Positions 8,039 through 16,058 of a stretch of DNA of 36,027 bases are shown here, in pieces. The position numbers were made by a program, and so were the translations under genes. Position 1 is the stretch's first letter. Each line of letters begins with the position of its first letter. The DNA comes from Candidatus Dormiibacterota bacterium (GTDB lineage: Bacteria; Chloroflexota; Dormibacteria; Aeolococcales; Aeolococcaceae). The notes below the pieces were generated by a model. That model was not told the DNA's origin. It saw only the letters and a list, made by a program, of their open reading frames with translations, and did not search any database. The DNA is taken from positions 89,090 through 125,116 of the forward strand of contig JAFARE010000044.1 of the NCBI GenBank assembly GCA_019245575.1, given 5' to 3'.

Positions 8039-9703
8039 CTACCGGACGCGAGCCAATGTGTCGCGCAGCTCAACCGCGTGCGCGCGCAGGTGCTCCGGCG
8101 CGAACGCCGCGTAGCCGAGCAACAGGCCATGGCACGGGGCGTTCGCATACAACGGCGACAGCGGGAACACGCTGACACCCCTCCGCGCTGCGTCCTCGGC
8201 GACGCTGACGTCGTCGCCGTCCAGCCACAGCAGCGCGTGGCCGCCAGTCTCTGCTTCCTGCACAGTCACACCGGGCGGCAGGGGATGCAGACCGGCGAGC
8301 AGCGCATCCCTGCGCACGCTGTTCGCGTGGCGGACGCGGCGGATGAGACGTTCCAGCTGACGCGACTCGATGAGCTCCTGCAGCGCGAGCTGATCCACCA
8401 CCGGCGCCGGAGGATCGAGCGTGCGCACCGCGCTCGCCGCACCCTCGACAAGAGTCCCCGGCGCGACCACGTAAGCCGGCTCGGCCAGGGGGAAGAGGAT
8501 GTCGCGCAGGGTGCCGAACTGTATGACATGGCCGGCAGCGTCGAGGGCCTGCAGCGAAGGCAGCGGCGCGCCGCTGTAGCGGTACGCGCTGTCGCTGTCG
8601 TCCTCGATCACCCAGGCGTCAAGGTCGGCCGCGAGCTCGAGGATCTCACGCCGGCGCCGCATGGTCATCGTTGTGCCGAGCGGGAACTGGGATGAGGGCC
8701 GGACCACAATCGCTCTCGGCCGTTCGCGCACGCCGCGGGCTTGCGCGACGCTGAAGCCGTCGATGTCCACTGCGATGTGGGTCATGCGCAACCCGCCCGC
8801 GTCCAGCCCTGCGCGCGTCTGCGGCGCGGCTGGGTCCTCGAGCCACACGGTGTCACCGGGATCGGTGACCAGACGAACGATCAGGTCAAGGGCGGATCCG
8901 ACACCGCGCACCACAAACACGTGGTCGCGCGCGACATTCATCCCGCGCGCGGTTCGCAGGTGCTGCGCCAGCGCGCGGCGCAGCTCCGGTTCGCCACCCG
9001 CGGACGGCCACCGGCGGCCGGCCTCAGCCTCCGCCGCGGAAAGGGCGGCGCGCCATACGCGAACCGGGAGGTGCGAGGCGCCGGGGCCGAGGTCGAACGG
9101 GCGCATGATCGCGGGCCACCGCGCGCGCAGCGCCGCGCCGGCGTCGCGAAGGCTGGCTCCGCGGCTGGACAGCGGCGGCTGTGGCCCGGCGGGACGGCTG
9201 CGCTGAACGCACGCTGGCGCGCGAGGCGCAACGCCCACACTCGCCGGCGGAGTCAGCGACACGAACGTCCCCGACCCGCGGATCGACGTGACGTAGCCCT
9301 CCGCCACCAGCTGCGCCAGCGCCTCTATGGCTGTGTTGCGAGAGACGCCCAGCGCGGCATTCAGCGCCCGTGTCGAGGGAAGACGGCCGCCCGGCGGGAT
9401 GCGCCCGGAGATGATCGCGTCGCGCAGGCGGTCGAACAGCTGGCGATGCAACGCCACGCCAGCCTCTCGGTCCAGCTCGTCCAGCGCAACCTGCACGATG
9501 CCACGGTCACGCCGCTGGACGGCGCGCGGTGACGGTGCGGTGGGACCGGCGCCGCCTCCCGAGCGCGGGACAACGCCTCCACCAACCGTGCGTCTCTCAG
9601 TGCTCCCCTGCGTATACATATGCGACGAGTCGCTCGTGACACTCCGTGCGTTGACGACGCGTCGATTGTTAGTCGTCGCGGGCTGCGACATGGCATCCCC
9701 CAC
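8039..9703 (-). CDS. MocR-type regulator with a degenerate PLP site
   Basis: A fusion of GntR helix-turn-helix (about residues 75-145: LHRQLFDRLRDAIISGRIPPG, RALNAALGVSRNTAIEALAQL) and an aminotransferase-like domain. The effector domain has lost key residues. Where canonical MocR proteins, and the neighbour at 6432-7844, have SLSKTLAP, this one has TLRDILFP, so the Schiff-base lysine is D401. The EDDYDSEFRY motif has become EDDSDSAYRY (Tyr to S370). CHQYPTG has become PSSQFPLG (His to Ser). The rest of the fold aligns well and the frame is intact, so it is not a decayed gene. The N-terminus is long: the ATG at 9703 is used, but starts at 9691 or 9619 are possible. It is divergent from a peptide ABC operon, which it may control. 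Confidence 0.9.
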   Translation of the reverse strand: MGDAMSQPATTNNRRVVNARSVTSDSSHMYTQGSTERRTVGGGVVPRSGGGAGPTAPSPRAVQRRDRGIVQVALDELDREAGVALHRQLFDRLRDAIISGRIPPGGRLPSTRALNAALGVSRNTAIEALAQLVAEGYVTSIRGSGTFVSLTPPASVGVAPRAPACVQRSRPAGPQPPLSSRGASLRDAGAALRARWPAIMRPFDLGPGASHLPVRVWRAALSAAEAEAGRRWPSAGGEPELRRALAQHLRTARGMNVARDHVFVVRGVGSALDLIVRLVTDPGDTVWLEDPAAPQTRAGLDAGGLRMTHIAVDIDGFSVAQARGVRERPRAIVVRPSSQFPLGTTMTMRRRREILELAADLDAWVIEDDSDSAYRYSGAPLPSLQALDAAGHVIQFGTLRDILFPLAEPAYVVAPGTLVEGAASAVRTLDPPAPVVDQLALQELIESRQLERLIRRVRHANSVRRDALLAGLHPLPPGVTVQEAETGGHALLWLDGDDVSVAEDAARRGVSVFPLSPLYANAPCHGLLLGYAAFAPEHLRAHAVELRDTLARVR

Positions 9704-9743
9704 TGGGGTGAATTTTTCGAGCGCACACGATCGAACCGCGCTT

Positions 9744-9772
9744 GGTACCGCCGCCGTGACGAAAAGCGGTAC
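9744..9772. promoter_or_regulatory. Direct GGTAC repeats in the divergent MocR/ABC intergenic region
   Basis: GGTAC occurs at 9744-9748 and again at 9768-9772 in the same orientation, 24 bp apart, in the 213-bp gap between the second MocR gene and the substrate-binding protein gene. MocR regulators commonly bind paired direct repeats next to the divergent gene they control. This is a candidate operator by position and spacing only. Confidence 0.3.
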
Positions 9773-9888
9773 TTACCGAAGCAGGCGGCGCGTGCGCATC
9801 CTCGCGATCGATGTTGTCATCGCGACGTCCGAGCACTGCGCCTCTGTTGCCACAGATGCCATTTGGCTCGTCTCGGCGCGCCCGGATT

Positions 9889-9902
9889 GGCACGGTAGTG
9901 CC
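9889..9902 (+). promoter_or_regulatory. Small inverted repeat just upstream of the RBS
   Basis: GGCAC-GGTA-GTGCC is a perfect 5-bp inverted repeat ending directly at the GGGAGG ribosome-binding site (9903-9908) of the substrate-binding protein gene. It could be an operator half-site pair or a 5' UTR hairpin that limits access to the RBS. Confidence 0.3.
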
Positions 9903-9916
9903 GGGAGGAAATCAGT

Positions 9917-11734
9917 TTGCGAGCTAACAAGTTCAGAGCGGCCGCGACGCTGCTCGGCGTGACGCCGCTCCTGGTGCTGGCGGCATGCGGCGGCGGAAGC
10001 GGCGGTGGCAATCAGAGCAACACACTGGCCAGCAGCCAGGTGCTGCACTTCCCCGTGCTGCAGGATCCCAGCACCTGGGATCCGGGCGTGAGCCAGCTCG
10101 AGGTTGAGTCCGAGATCATCCAGAACGTCTTCGACAACCTCTGGCGTTTCGACGACAAGCTCAACCTCGTGCCGGACATCGCGGCCGGCGTGCCGACCAT
10201 CGCCAACGGTGGCATCTCCGCGGACGGCCAGACGTACACCGTGCACCTCAAGCACAACGTCAAGTTCTCCAACGGCGACGCGTTGACCTCCAAGGACGTG
10301 CTGTATTCCTGGAACCGCGGCGTGATCCTGCGCGGCGCGTATGCCAGCAACATGTCCGCCATCGCGGGCTACTCCGACGTGCGCAAGGCGGCGGCCGCGT
10401 TCTGCTCGAAGAACGCGAGCGTGGCCACCTGCCGCAGCTCGGCGGAACAGCACCTTGCCGCGCTCGACCCGGCATTCATGATGAAGGGCCTGACGGCGCC
10501 GGATCCGTACACCGTCGTCATCAACACGCCGGGCGGCTGCGGCTGGTGTCTCACGGCATGGAGCCTGCAGTCGACGACCGGCGCCATCCTCGACGAGAAC
10601 GTCATCAAGAACGACCCTGTCAACTGGTGGTCCAAGCCCGGCGAGCAGGTCGGCACCGGCGCGTACATGCTGACCTCGTACACCCCCAAGCAGTCGACCG
10701 TCTTCAAGCAGGTCCCCAACTGGTGGGGCACCCCGAGGCCGACCCTGACTGAGATCGACATCGACATCAAGGACCCGTCGACGCAGACGACCAACGATGC
10801 GGCCTGGGAGCAGGGGAGCTATGACCTCATCGGCTACGGCGGTGACAGCCAGCAGCCCCAGGCGGACATCCTCCGTTACGAGCAGAGCGGCCAGTTCAAG
10901 AGCCAGGTCTCGCTCATACCGAAGGGGCGGACCACCTGGCTGAGCTTCAACGTGGGCTACCCGTCCACCGGCGGCCCGTTCGTCGGCGAGAGCGCGGCAG
11001 CCAAGGGTCTGCGCATGGCCTTCGCCCTGGCGGTGGACAAGAACGCGCTGGCGGCGACCGTGTGCCACAACCTGTCGTGCACCGCCGCAACCGGCGGGCT
11101 GATCACGACCGGACTCATCGGTCATCTCGGCGCGGGAAGCGACCCACTGGCGAAGTTCGATCCCACCCAGGCCAAGTCGCTGCTGCACCAGTACGACCCG
11201 GACGGCACCAAGACCGCCAACCTCAAGTACTCGTACAACGCGGGCGGCCTGAACGACCCGGTGGCGACGTTCCTCCAGGGTCAGTGGCAGACCAACCTTG
11301 GCGTGAACGTGGCGCTGGACCCGCATCCGGATGCGTCCGCGTTCCTCCAGGATCGCCTCGCCGGCAAGTTCGTCATGGCACGTGATGGCTGGCAGTTCGA
11401 CTACAACCACCCGCAGGACTGGTTCGACAACCTCTGGGGCACGTCGGCGTGCGGCGCCAACACCAGCGGCTTCGCCGACAACGGCTCGTGCGGTGACGGC
11501 GCGACCGACTCCAATCCCACGTACGACAACACGCTCGCCAAGGCGGACACGCTGCCGATCGACCAGGCACTGCCGCTGTACAACCAGCTTTCGCAGCTGC
11601 TCATCAGCGACGTGGCCTACATCCCGCTCTACTACTCGGTCGGCGAATTCATGATCCATTCCTGGGTCAAGGGCGCCGGTTCGAATGCGCAGGCGGACTT
11701 CTACTGGAACGAGATCTCGATCCTGCAGCACTGA
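9917..11734 (+). CDS. Peptide/nickel-type ABC substrate-binding lipoprotein (SBP family 5)
   Basis: A 605-residue extracytoplasmic solute receptor of the OppA/DppA family, which captures oligopeptides, dipeptides, nickel-chelates or similar ligands and delivers them to the two permeases encoded next. The TTG start at 9917 follows a GGGAGGA ribosome-binding site at 9903-9909 and opens a lipoprotein signal with lipobox LAAC (Cys24), followed by a Gly/Ser linker. Family landmarks are DNLWRFDDKLNLVPDIAAG near 70, the YTVHLKHNVKFSNGDALTSKDVLYSW stretch near 100 (parts YTVHLKHNVKFSNGD and ALTSKDVLYSW), and a C-terminal DLWY-like YIPLYYSVGEFM. Several Cys pairs (e.g. GGCGWC) suggest disulfides. It leads an operon with a hairpin between it and the first permease. 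Confidence 0.93.
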   Translation: MRANKFRAAATLLGVTPLLVLAACGGGSGGGNQSNTLASSQVLHFPVLQDPSTWDPGVSQLEVESEIIQNVFDNLWRFDDKLNLVPDIAAGVPTIANGGISADGQTYTVHLKHNVKFSNGDALTSKDVLYSWNRGVILRGAYASNMSAIAGYSDVRKAAAAFCSKNASVATCRSSAEQHLAALDPAFMMKGLTAPDPYTVVINTPGGCGWCLTAWSLQSTTGAILDENVIKNDPVNWWSKPGEQVGTGAYMLTSYTPKQSTVFKQVPNWWGTPRPTLTEIDIDIKDPSTQTTNDAAWEQGSYDLIGYGGDSQQPQADILRYEQSGQFKSQVSLIPKGRTTWLSFNVGYPSTGGPFVGESAAAKGLRMAFALAVDKNALAATVCHNLSCTAATGGLITTGLIGHLGAGSDPLAKFDPTQAKSLLHQYDPDGTKTANLKYSYNAGGLNDPVATFLQGQWQTNLGVNVALDPHPDASAFLQDRLAGKFVMARDGWQFDYNHPQDWFDNLWGTSACGANTSGFADNGSCGDGATDSNPTYDNTLAKADTLPIDQALPLYNQLSQLLISDVAYIPLYYSVGEFMIHSWVKGAGSNAQADFYWNEISILQH

Positions 11735-11750
11735 GAGCTCACATTCCTGA

Positions 11751-11776
11751 GGGCGCCCGGTTCGTGCCGGGCGCCC
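11751..11776 (+). terminator. Intercistronic hairpin between receptor and permease genes
   Basis: GGGCGCCCGG at 11751-11760 pairs perfectly with CCGGGCGCCC at 11767-11776 (10 bp, 6-nt loop), without a following T-tract. It lies 16 nt after the receptor stop and 32 nt before the permease start. In binding-protein operons such hairpins usually protect or partly terminate the message so that the receptor is made in excess; that role is inferred here. Confidence 0.6.
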
Positions 11777-11808
11777 TCCCATTCCACTGAGGAGGCTTCC
11801 GGCAGCAC

Positions 11809-12774
11809 GTGACCCGGGGAACGCTGATCTACATCGGGCAGCGCGTCCTGCTCATCGTCGTCACGCTGCTCGTCGTCTCCTTCGGCGTCTTCGCCGCGGT
11901 GCACAGCCTCCCCGGCAACTCATTCATCAGCGAGCACCTGCACGGCGCCGCCCTGCAGGCGGTGCTGCACCAGTACGGCCTCGACCGGCCGATTCCCGTG
12001 CAGTACTGGGACTTCCTCAAGGGCGCAATCCACGGCGACCTGGGCAACTCGTTCGTCATCCAGGGTGAGGCGATCACCCCGCTGGTGCTGCGCGAGCTTT
12101 CGGTGAGCATGGAGCTGGGCGGCGCCGCGCTGATCATCACGATCGGCATCGGGATGCTCTTCGGCGTGGTTGCGGCCATGCGGCAGAACACGTGGGTGGA
12201 CTACGTCCTCACGACCATTGCGGTGATCGGGTACAGCGTGCCGAGCTTCGTGCTCGCCAGCCTCGGCATCCTGCTGTTCGCCCTGGCGCTGCCGGACTGG
12301 ACGTTCTCCCTCTTCGGCACCGCGATCGGCTATCCGCTGCGCTGGCAGGGCACGTACGGCGACATCGTGCAGCTCTCGCTGCCGGCGATCGCGCTGGGTT
12401 TCTACACCTCGGGGCAGGTGACGCGAATCACCCGCGCCGCCATGCTCGACGTGGTGCAGCAGGACTTCATCCGCACGGCGCGTGCCAAGGGCCTGCGCTC
12501 GCGCGTGGTCACCATCCGCCACGCGCTGCGCAACGCGATGGTGCCTGTCACCAGCATCCTCGGTCCGCTGATCGTCAGCATCATCGCCGGCAGCGTGGTC
12601 ATCGAGAACATCTTCGGCATCCCCGGCCTGGGCAAGGAGTTCGTGCGCAGCATCACTTCGCACGATTACAACGTCACGGTCGGCGTGTTCACGATCTACG
12701 CGCTGCTCATCGGCATCGCCAACCTCGGCGTGGACCTCCTGTACACGGTGATCGACCCGAGGATCCGGTACTGA
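11809..12774 (+). CDS. ABC transporter permease, DppB/OppB type
   Basis: A 321-residue inner-membrane permease. The GTG start at 11809 has GGAGG at 11791-11795 upstream, a rather long spacing. The N-terminal helix (IYIGQRVLLIVVTLLVVSF) and the region with Y.FDRPIPVQYWDF are typical of DppB. About six membrane helices follow. The cytoplasmic EAA-type loop that docks on the ATPase reads DFIRTARAKGLRSRVVTIRH near 220, with the conserved A...G. The C-terminal VVIENIFGIPGLGKEFVRSI motif is diagnostic of DppB/OppB. It overlaps the next permease gene by one base (TGATG). No ATP-binding subunit gene is present in this operon. Confidence 0.93.
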   Translation: MTRGTLIYIGQRVLLIVVTLLVVSFGVFAAVHSLPGNSFISEHLHGAALQAVLHQYGLDRPIPVQYWDFLKGAIHGDLGNSFVIQGEAITPLVLRELSVSMELGGAALIITIGIGMLFGVVAAMRQNTWVDYVLTTIAVIGYSVPSFVLASLGILLFALALPDWTFSLFGTAIGYPLRWQGTYGDIVQLSLPAIALGFYTSGQVTRITRAAMLDVVQQDFIRTARAKGLRSRVVTIRHALRNAMVPVTSILGPLIVSIIAGSVVIENIFGIPGLGKEFVRSITSHDYNVTVGVFTIYALLIGIANLGVDLLYTVIDPRIRY

Positions 12775-13685
12775 TGGCCACGACGATCACCGCACCGGCG
12801 CAACCGGTCACCGAGTACGCGGGCGGCACGCTCGCCCGCGAGCAGGTGTCGCTCTGGCGCGACGGCTGGCGCCGTCTGCGGCGCAACAAGCTCGCGCTCG
12901 TCGCCGTGGTCTACCTGGCGGTCCTCGCCGTGATCGCGGTGGTGGCATTCTTCTGGACGCCGTACAAACCGAACGCCATCGGCATCTGCGACACGTACGC
13001 CCCGCCGACTGGCGCGCATCCGTTCGGCTGCGACGAGCTCGGCCGCGACAGCCTGAGCCGCCTGATGGTGGGCACGCAGGTGTCGCTGGCGGAAGGCTTG
13101 GGCACCGCCATCATCGTGCTGGTCGTGGGCGTGACCGTCGGCCTGATCGCGGGGTACTTCCGCGGCGCGGTCGACGCCGTGATCAGCCTGATCATCAACA
13201 TCTTCTATGGCATCCCCGCGCTGCTGGTCGCGCTGGTGCTGGTCGTCCTGCTCGGCCAGGGCCTGCTCAACATCATGATCGCCATCTCGGCGACGATCTG
13301 GATGGACATGGCGCGGCTCGTGCGCGGTCAGGCGCTGAGCCTCCGGGAGCGCGAGTACATCGAGGCGGCCCGCGCCAGCGGCGCCAAGTCGGGGAAGATC
13401 CTCTTCGGCCACATCTTCCCCAACGCGATGGGGCCGATCATCGTGCAGGCTACCTTTGTCATCCCCGTTGCCATTCTCACCGGGGCATTCCTCAGCTTCC
13501 TGGGTCTCGGCGTTCCTCCGCCGCAGGCGGACTGGGGCGGCATGGCCAGCGAGGGCGTGGCCGCCATTCGCCTCGTCACGCACATCGTGGCGTTCCCGTC
13601 GCTGGCGCTGTCGCTGACGCTGCTGGCGTTCAACTTCTTCGGCGACGGGCTGCGCGACGCGTTCGATCCGCGCCAGAAGCGGTGA
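12774..13685 (+). CDS. ABC transporter permease, DppC/OppC type
   Basis: A 303-residue second permease of the peptide-type importer, starting at the ATG that shares its A with the stop of the preceding gene. The cytosolic N-terminal segment ends in WRRLRRNKLALVAVVYLAVL, as in DppC. The extracytoplasmic signature HPFGCDELGRDSLSRLMVGT near 80 matches the hPfGTDelGRDvlSRl motif. The EAA docking loop is EYIEAARASGAKSGKILFGH near 200, and FLSFLGLGVPPPQADWG near 245 is also diagnostic. The C-terminal FFGDGLRDAFDPR is the usual family end. Together with the receptor and DppB-like protein it forms a complete importer except for the ATPases, which must be supplied from elsewhere. Confidence 0.94.
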   Translation: MATTITAPAQPVTEYAGGTLAREQVSLWRDGWRRLRRNKLALVAVVYLAVLAVIAVVAFFWTPYKPNAIGICDTYAPPTGAHPFGCDELGRDSLSRLMVGTQVSLAEGLGTAIIVLVVGVTVGLIAGYFRGAVDAVISLIINIFYGIPALLVALVLVVLLGQGLLNIMIAISATIWMDMARLVRGQALSLREREYIEAARASGAKSGKILFGHIFPNAMGPIIVQATFVIPVAILTGAFLSFLGLGVPPPQADWGGMASEGVAAIRLVTHIVAFPSLALSLTLLAFNFFGDGLRDAFDPRQKR

Positions 13686-13760
13686 TCAGGAGTTGCGGCG
13701 GAACCCGTCGCCATCGGGTCGCGTACTACAGCGGTGGAGTCGGTTACTGTCGCGCCGGCC

Positions 13761-14249
13761 ATGCGCGTTGTCGTCAGCCGCGCAGCCAGCACCGCGGTCG
13801 CGACGCTGTTGCTCGTGGCTGCCGCCGCCTGTGGCGGCACGGCGCCGAGCGCGACCGGCGCCGGAGGCCCGCCGGGAGCTGGTTCCACCCAACCGCCGGT
13901 GGCGAACGGCCCTCCGAGCCCGGGATCGACCCTCGTCCTCTCCGAGGCGGCCAACGGCACGACCGTCTCGGCGACGATCGGCGAAGCCATCCGCCTGGAG
14001 CTGCACAGCACCTACTGGCATCTGAACGGCAGCAGCGACACGGGGGTGCTGCAACCGCTCGATGGCACCACCGTACTGCCCTCGCCGGGATGCGTTCCGG
14101 GCGCGGGCTGCGGCTCCGTGACCGCCGTCTACCGGGCCGTGGCCGGAGGCCGGACGGAGCTGACCGCGTCGCGCACTTCGTGCGGCGAGGCGCTGGCATG
14201 CAGCCCGAGCCAGCGCACCTTCGCGGTGGCGGTGGTGGTCCGGGGCTGA
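13761..14249 (+). CDS. Small Cys-rich lipoprotein, possibly chagasin-like fold
   Basis: A predicted 162-residue lipoprotein. The ATG at 13761 is preferred over an upstream GTG at 13734 because it directly opens the signal sequence; the lipobox is AAAC with Cys24, followed by a Gly/Pro/Ser-rich linker to ~60. The globular part looks all-beta. It has NGTTVSATIGEAIRLELHS followed by a Trp, two pairs of cysteines (GCVPGAGC and SCGEALAC) and an alternating hydrophobic end (FAVAVVV). The pattern recalls I42 chagasin-type inhibitors (G..v.v..Ge.i.l.L, then YrAv..G.t.L), but the NPTTG-type loop is not evident, so this is only a fold guess. It lies 75 bp after the permease and could be read from the same transcript. 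Confidence 0.7.
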   Translation: MRVVVSRAASTAVATLLLVAAAACGGTAPSATGAGGPPGAGSTQPPVANGPPSPGSTLVLSEAANGTTVSATIGEAIRLELHSTYWHLNGSSDTGVLQPLDGTTVLPSPGCVPGAGCGSVTAVYRAVAGGRTELTASRTSCGEALACSPSQRTFAVAVVVRG

Positions 14250-14372
14250 GGACCCGCTCGGGCGCGTGTAACCCCCGCGCGTACCCTTCTCTCGGCGCCT
14301 TGGGCGCCTTGCGGGCGGCTCGCTGCTTTTGGTCTAATCCACGCAAACGGTCCAATAGAGGGGGGCAGGCAC

Positions 14373-15953
14373 TTGGCCATTCAGAAGCGTTGGAGTTTTT
14401 TGGTGGCCGCTGCCACCGGCGCGATCGCCCTGGGATCGGCGACGGTCTCGGGCGTGTCGGCTGCGTCCAGCTCATCATCGAGCTCGGCGGCGCGGGCCCA
14501 TCACCCGGCGTCGATCGTCCCGCTGCGCGACGCCACGCCCTTCGACCAGGTCTTCGGCAACATGGACTACAACGGCGGTCCGGTGATGCCGTCGAACACC
14601 GATTACATGGTCCTGTGGAACCCGCCGGCCAGCGGCACGAGCTATCCCGCCGGCTATGTCGCCGGTGTCTCGCAGTGGTTCACGGACCTCGCGCACGACA
14701 GCGGCGGCGTGCAGAACACGGACTCCGTGTCAGCGCAGTACGGTGACCTCACGGGCGCGTTCGCGAAGTACGCGACGACGTTCGGCGGTGTCCTCCTCGA
14801 CACGGATCCGTATCCCACCGCGCAGTGCCCGGTGAACGCGCCGGTTGTGATGTGCCTCACCGACGCGCAGATCCAGACCGAGCTGGTGAGCTACGTCACC
14901 GGCCACGGGCTCTCGGCGGACCTGAGCCACGAGTACTTCCTGCTCACGCCTCCCCACGTCGAGACGTGCTTCAGCAACGATCCCACGATGGCGTTCGGCG
15001 GATGCTCGGCGGGCATCGTGCCCTTCAACGGCTTGGCTGCCTTCTGCGCGTATCACGAGAACACGTCGCTCTCGCAGTTCCTGATCTACGCTGACGATCC
15101 GTACGTTCCCGGCAACCCGCATTGCGATGACGGCAACCATCCCAACGGCTTCTGGGACGGCGAGCTGTCCGGCGGGCTGAGCCACGAGCAGAACGAGTCG
15201 GTCACCGATCCGATCCCGAACGACGCATGGACCAACGGCGCGGGCGCCAACCAGGGGTCCGAGGTCGGCGATCAGTGCAACCGCCAGACGGGTACCCCGC
15301 TGGGCACCGTCCACGGCGCGAAGTACAACCAGGTGATCAACGGCCACTTCTACTGGTACCAGGAGGAGTGGAGCAACATCGGCCACGCCTGCCTGCAGCG
15401 GCTGACGCCTCCGACTACCACGCCGTTCGCGACCTTCAAGGTCACGAAGGGCTCAGGGCTCACGCTGAACTTCGACGCCACGGGCTCGATCGGGTCGCCC
15501 GGATTCGTGCTCTACGTCTGGCAGTTCAACGATGCGTTCGGAGCGCAGACGATTGAGCAGTCCACGCCGCAGATCTCGCACACGTTCCCATCTGTCGGCG
15601 CCTACTCGATCGGACTGACGGTCTTCGCGGTGGACGGTACGTCGGCCGGCACCGGCGCGATCGTCACCACCGGACACAGCGGGTTCACCCCGGGCTTCAC
15701 CACATCGCCGTCGCATCCCAAGCACGGCAAGACCGTGACATTCCACGGCTTGACGACCGTGAGCGCGCTCCCCGTGCTCACCTACTTCTGGGACTTCGGC
15801 GACGGCACCACCGGTTCGGGTGCGAACCCGACGCACACCTATGCGGCACCGGGCGTGTACAAGGTCACGCAGGTCATGTTCAGCGGCGTGGGATCGGCAT
15901 TCCCCGGAGCGGGAGCCGGACCCGTGTACCAGAAGAACATCACGGTTCACTGA
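14373..15953 (+). CDS. Secreted protein with a Cys-rich domain and two PKD domains
   Basis: A 526-residue exported protein. The TTG start at 14373 has a strong GAGGGGGG purine run just upstream (about 14358-14365) and opens a Sec signal peptide with probable cleavage near VSA-AS (~31). Residues ~55-330 form a Cys- and Trp-rich domain found in many secreted proteins of soil bacteria, starting GGPVMPSNTDYMVLWNPP. It contains SHEQNESVTDP (H271, E272, E275), which resembles a metallopeptidase helix but lacks the second His of HExxH. The opening GG.vm...y..W and the overall layout distantly recall EXORDIUM/phosphate-induced proteins. Residues ~340-430 and ~435-526 are PKD domains, the second with YFWDFGDGTTGSG and THTYAAPGVYKV. 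It is probably a cell-surface or extracellular protein acting on polymers; no function is assigned. Confidence 0.85.
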   Translation: MAIQKRWSFLVAAATGAIALGSATVSGVSAASSSSSSSAARAHHPASIVPLRDATPFDQVFGNMDYNGGPVMPSNTDYMVLWNPPASGTSYPAGYVAGVSQWFTDLAHDSGGVQNTDSVSAQYGDLTGAFAKYATTFGGVLLDTDPYPTAQCPVNAPVVMCLTDAQIQTELVSYVTGHGLSADLSHEYFLLTPPHVETCFSNDPTMAFGGCSAGIVPFNGLAAFCAYHENTSLSQFLIYADDPYVPGNPHCDDGNHPNGFWDGELSGGLSHEQNESVTDPIPNDAWTNGAGANQGSEVGDQCNRQTGTPLGTVHGAKYNQVINGHFYWYQEEWSNIGHACLQRLTPPTTTPFATFKVTKGSGLTLNFDATGSIGSPGFVLYVWQFNDAFGAQTIEQSTPQISHTFPSVGAYSIGLTVFAVDGTSAGTGAIVTTGHSGFTPGFTTSPSHPKHGKTVTFHGLTTVSALPVLTYFWDFGDGTTGSGANPTHTYAAPGVYKVTQVMFSGVGSAFPGAGAGPVYQKNITVH

Positions 15954-15973
15954 CGCTCGAGACGGGCGGGTGC

Positions 15974-16026
15974 CCGCGGAGAGCTCGCAGCTCTCCGCGG
16001 CCCCGCTTCGTCGACATTTGCGGGGC
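15974..16026. terminator. Double hairpin between convergent genes
   Basis: CCGCGGAGAGCT (15974-15985) pairs perfectly with AGCTCTCCGCGG (15989-16000), a 12-bp stem with a 3-nt loop. A second stem, GCCCCGC (16000-16006) with GCGGGGC (16020-16026), follows. Both sit in the gap between two converging genes, as expected for a bidirectional terminator, although no T-tract is present. Confidence 0.65.
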
Positions 16027-16058
16027 GGCAACGCAGGCCTGACGCATACGCGCGCCTT

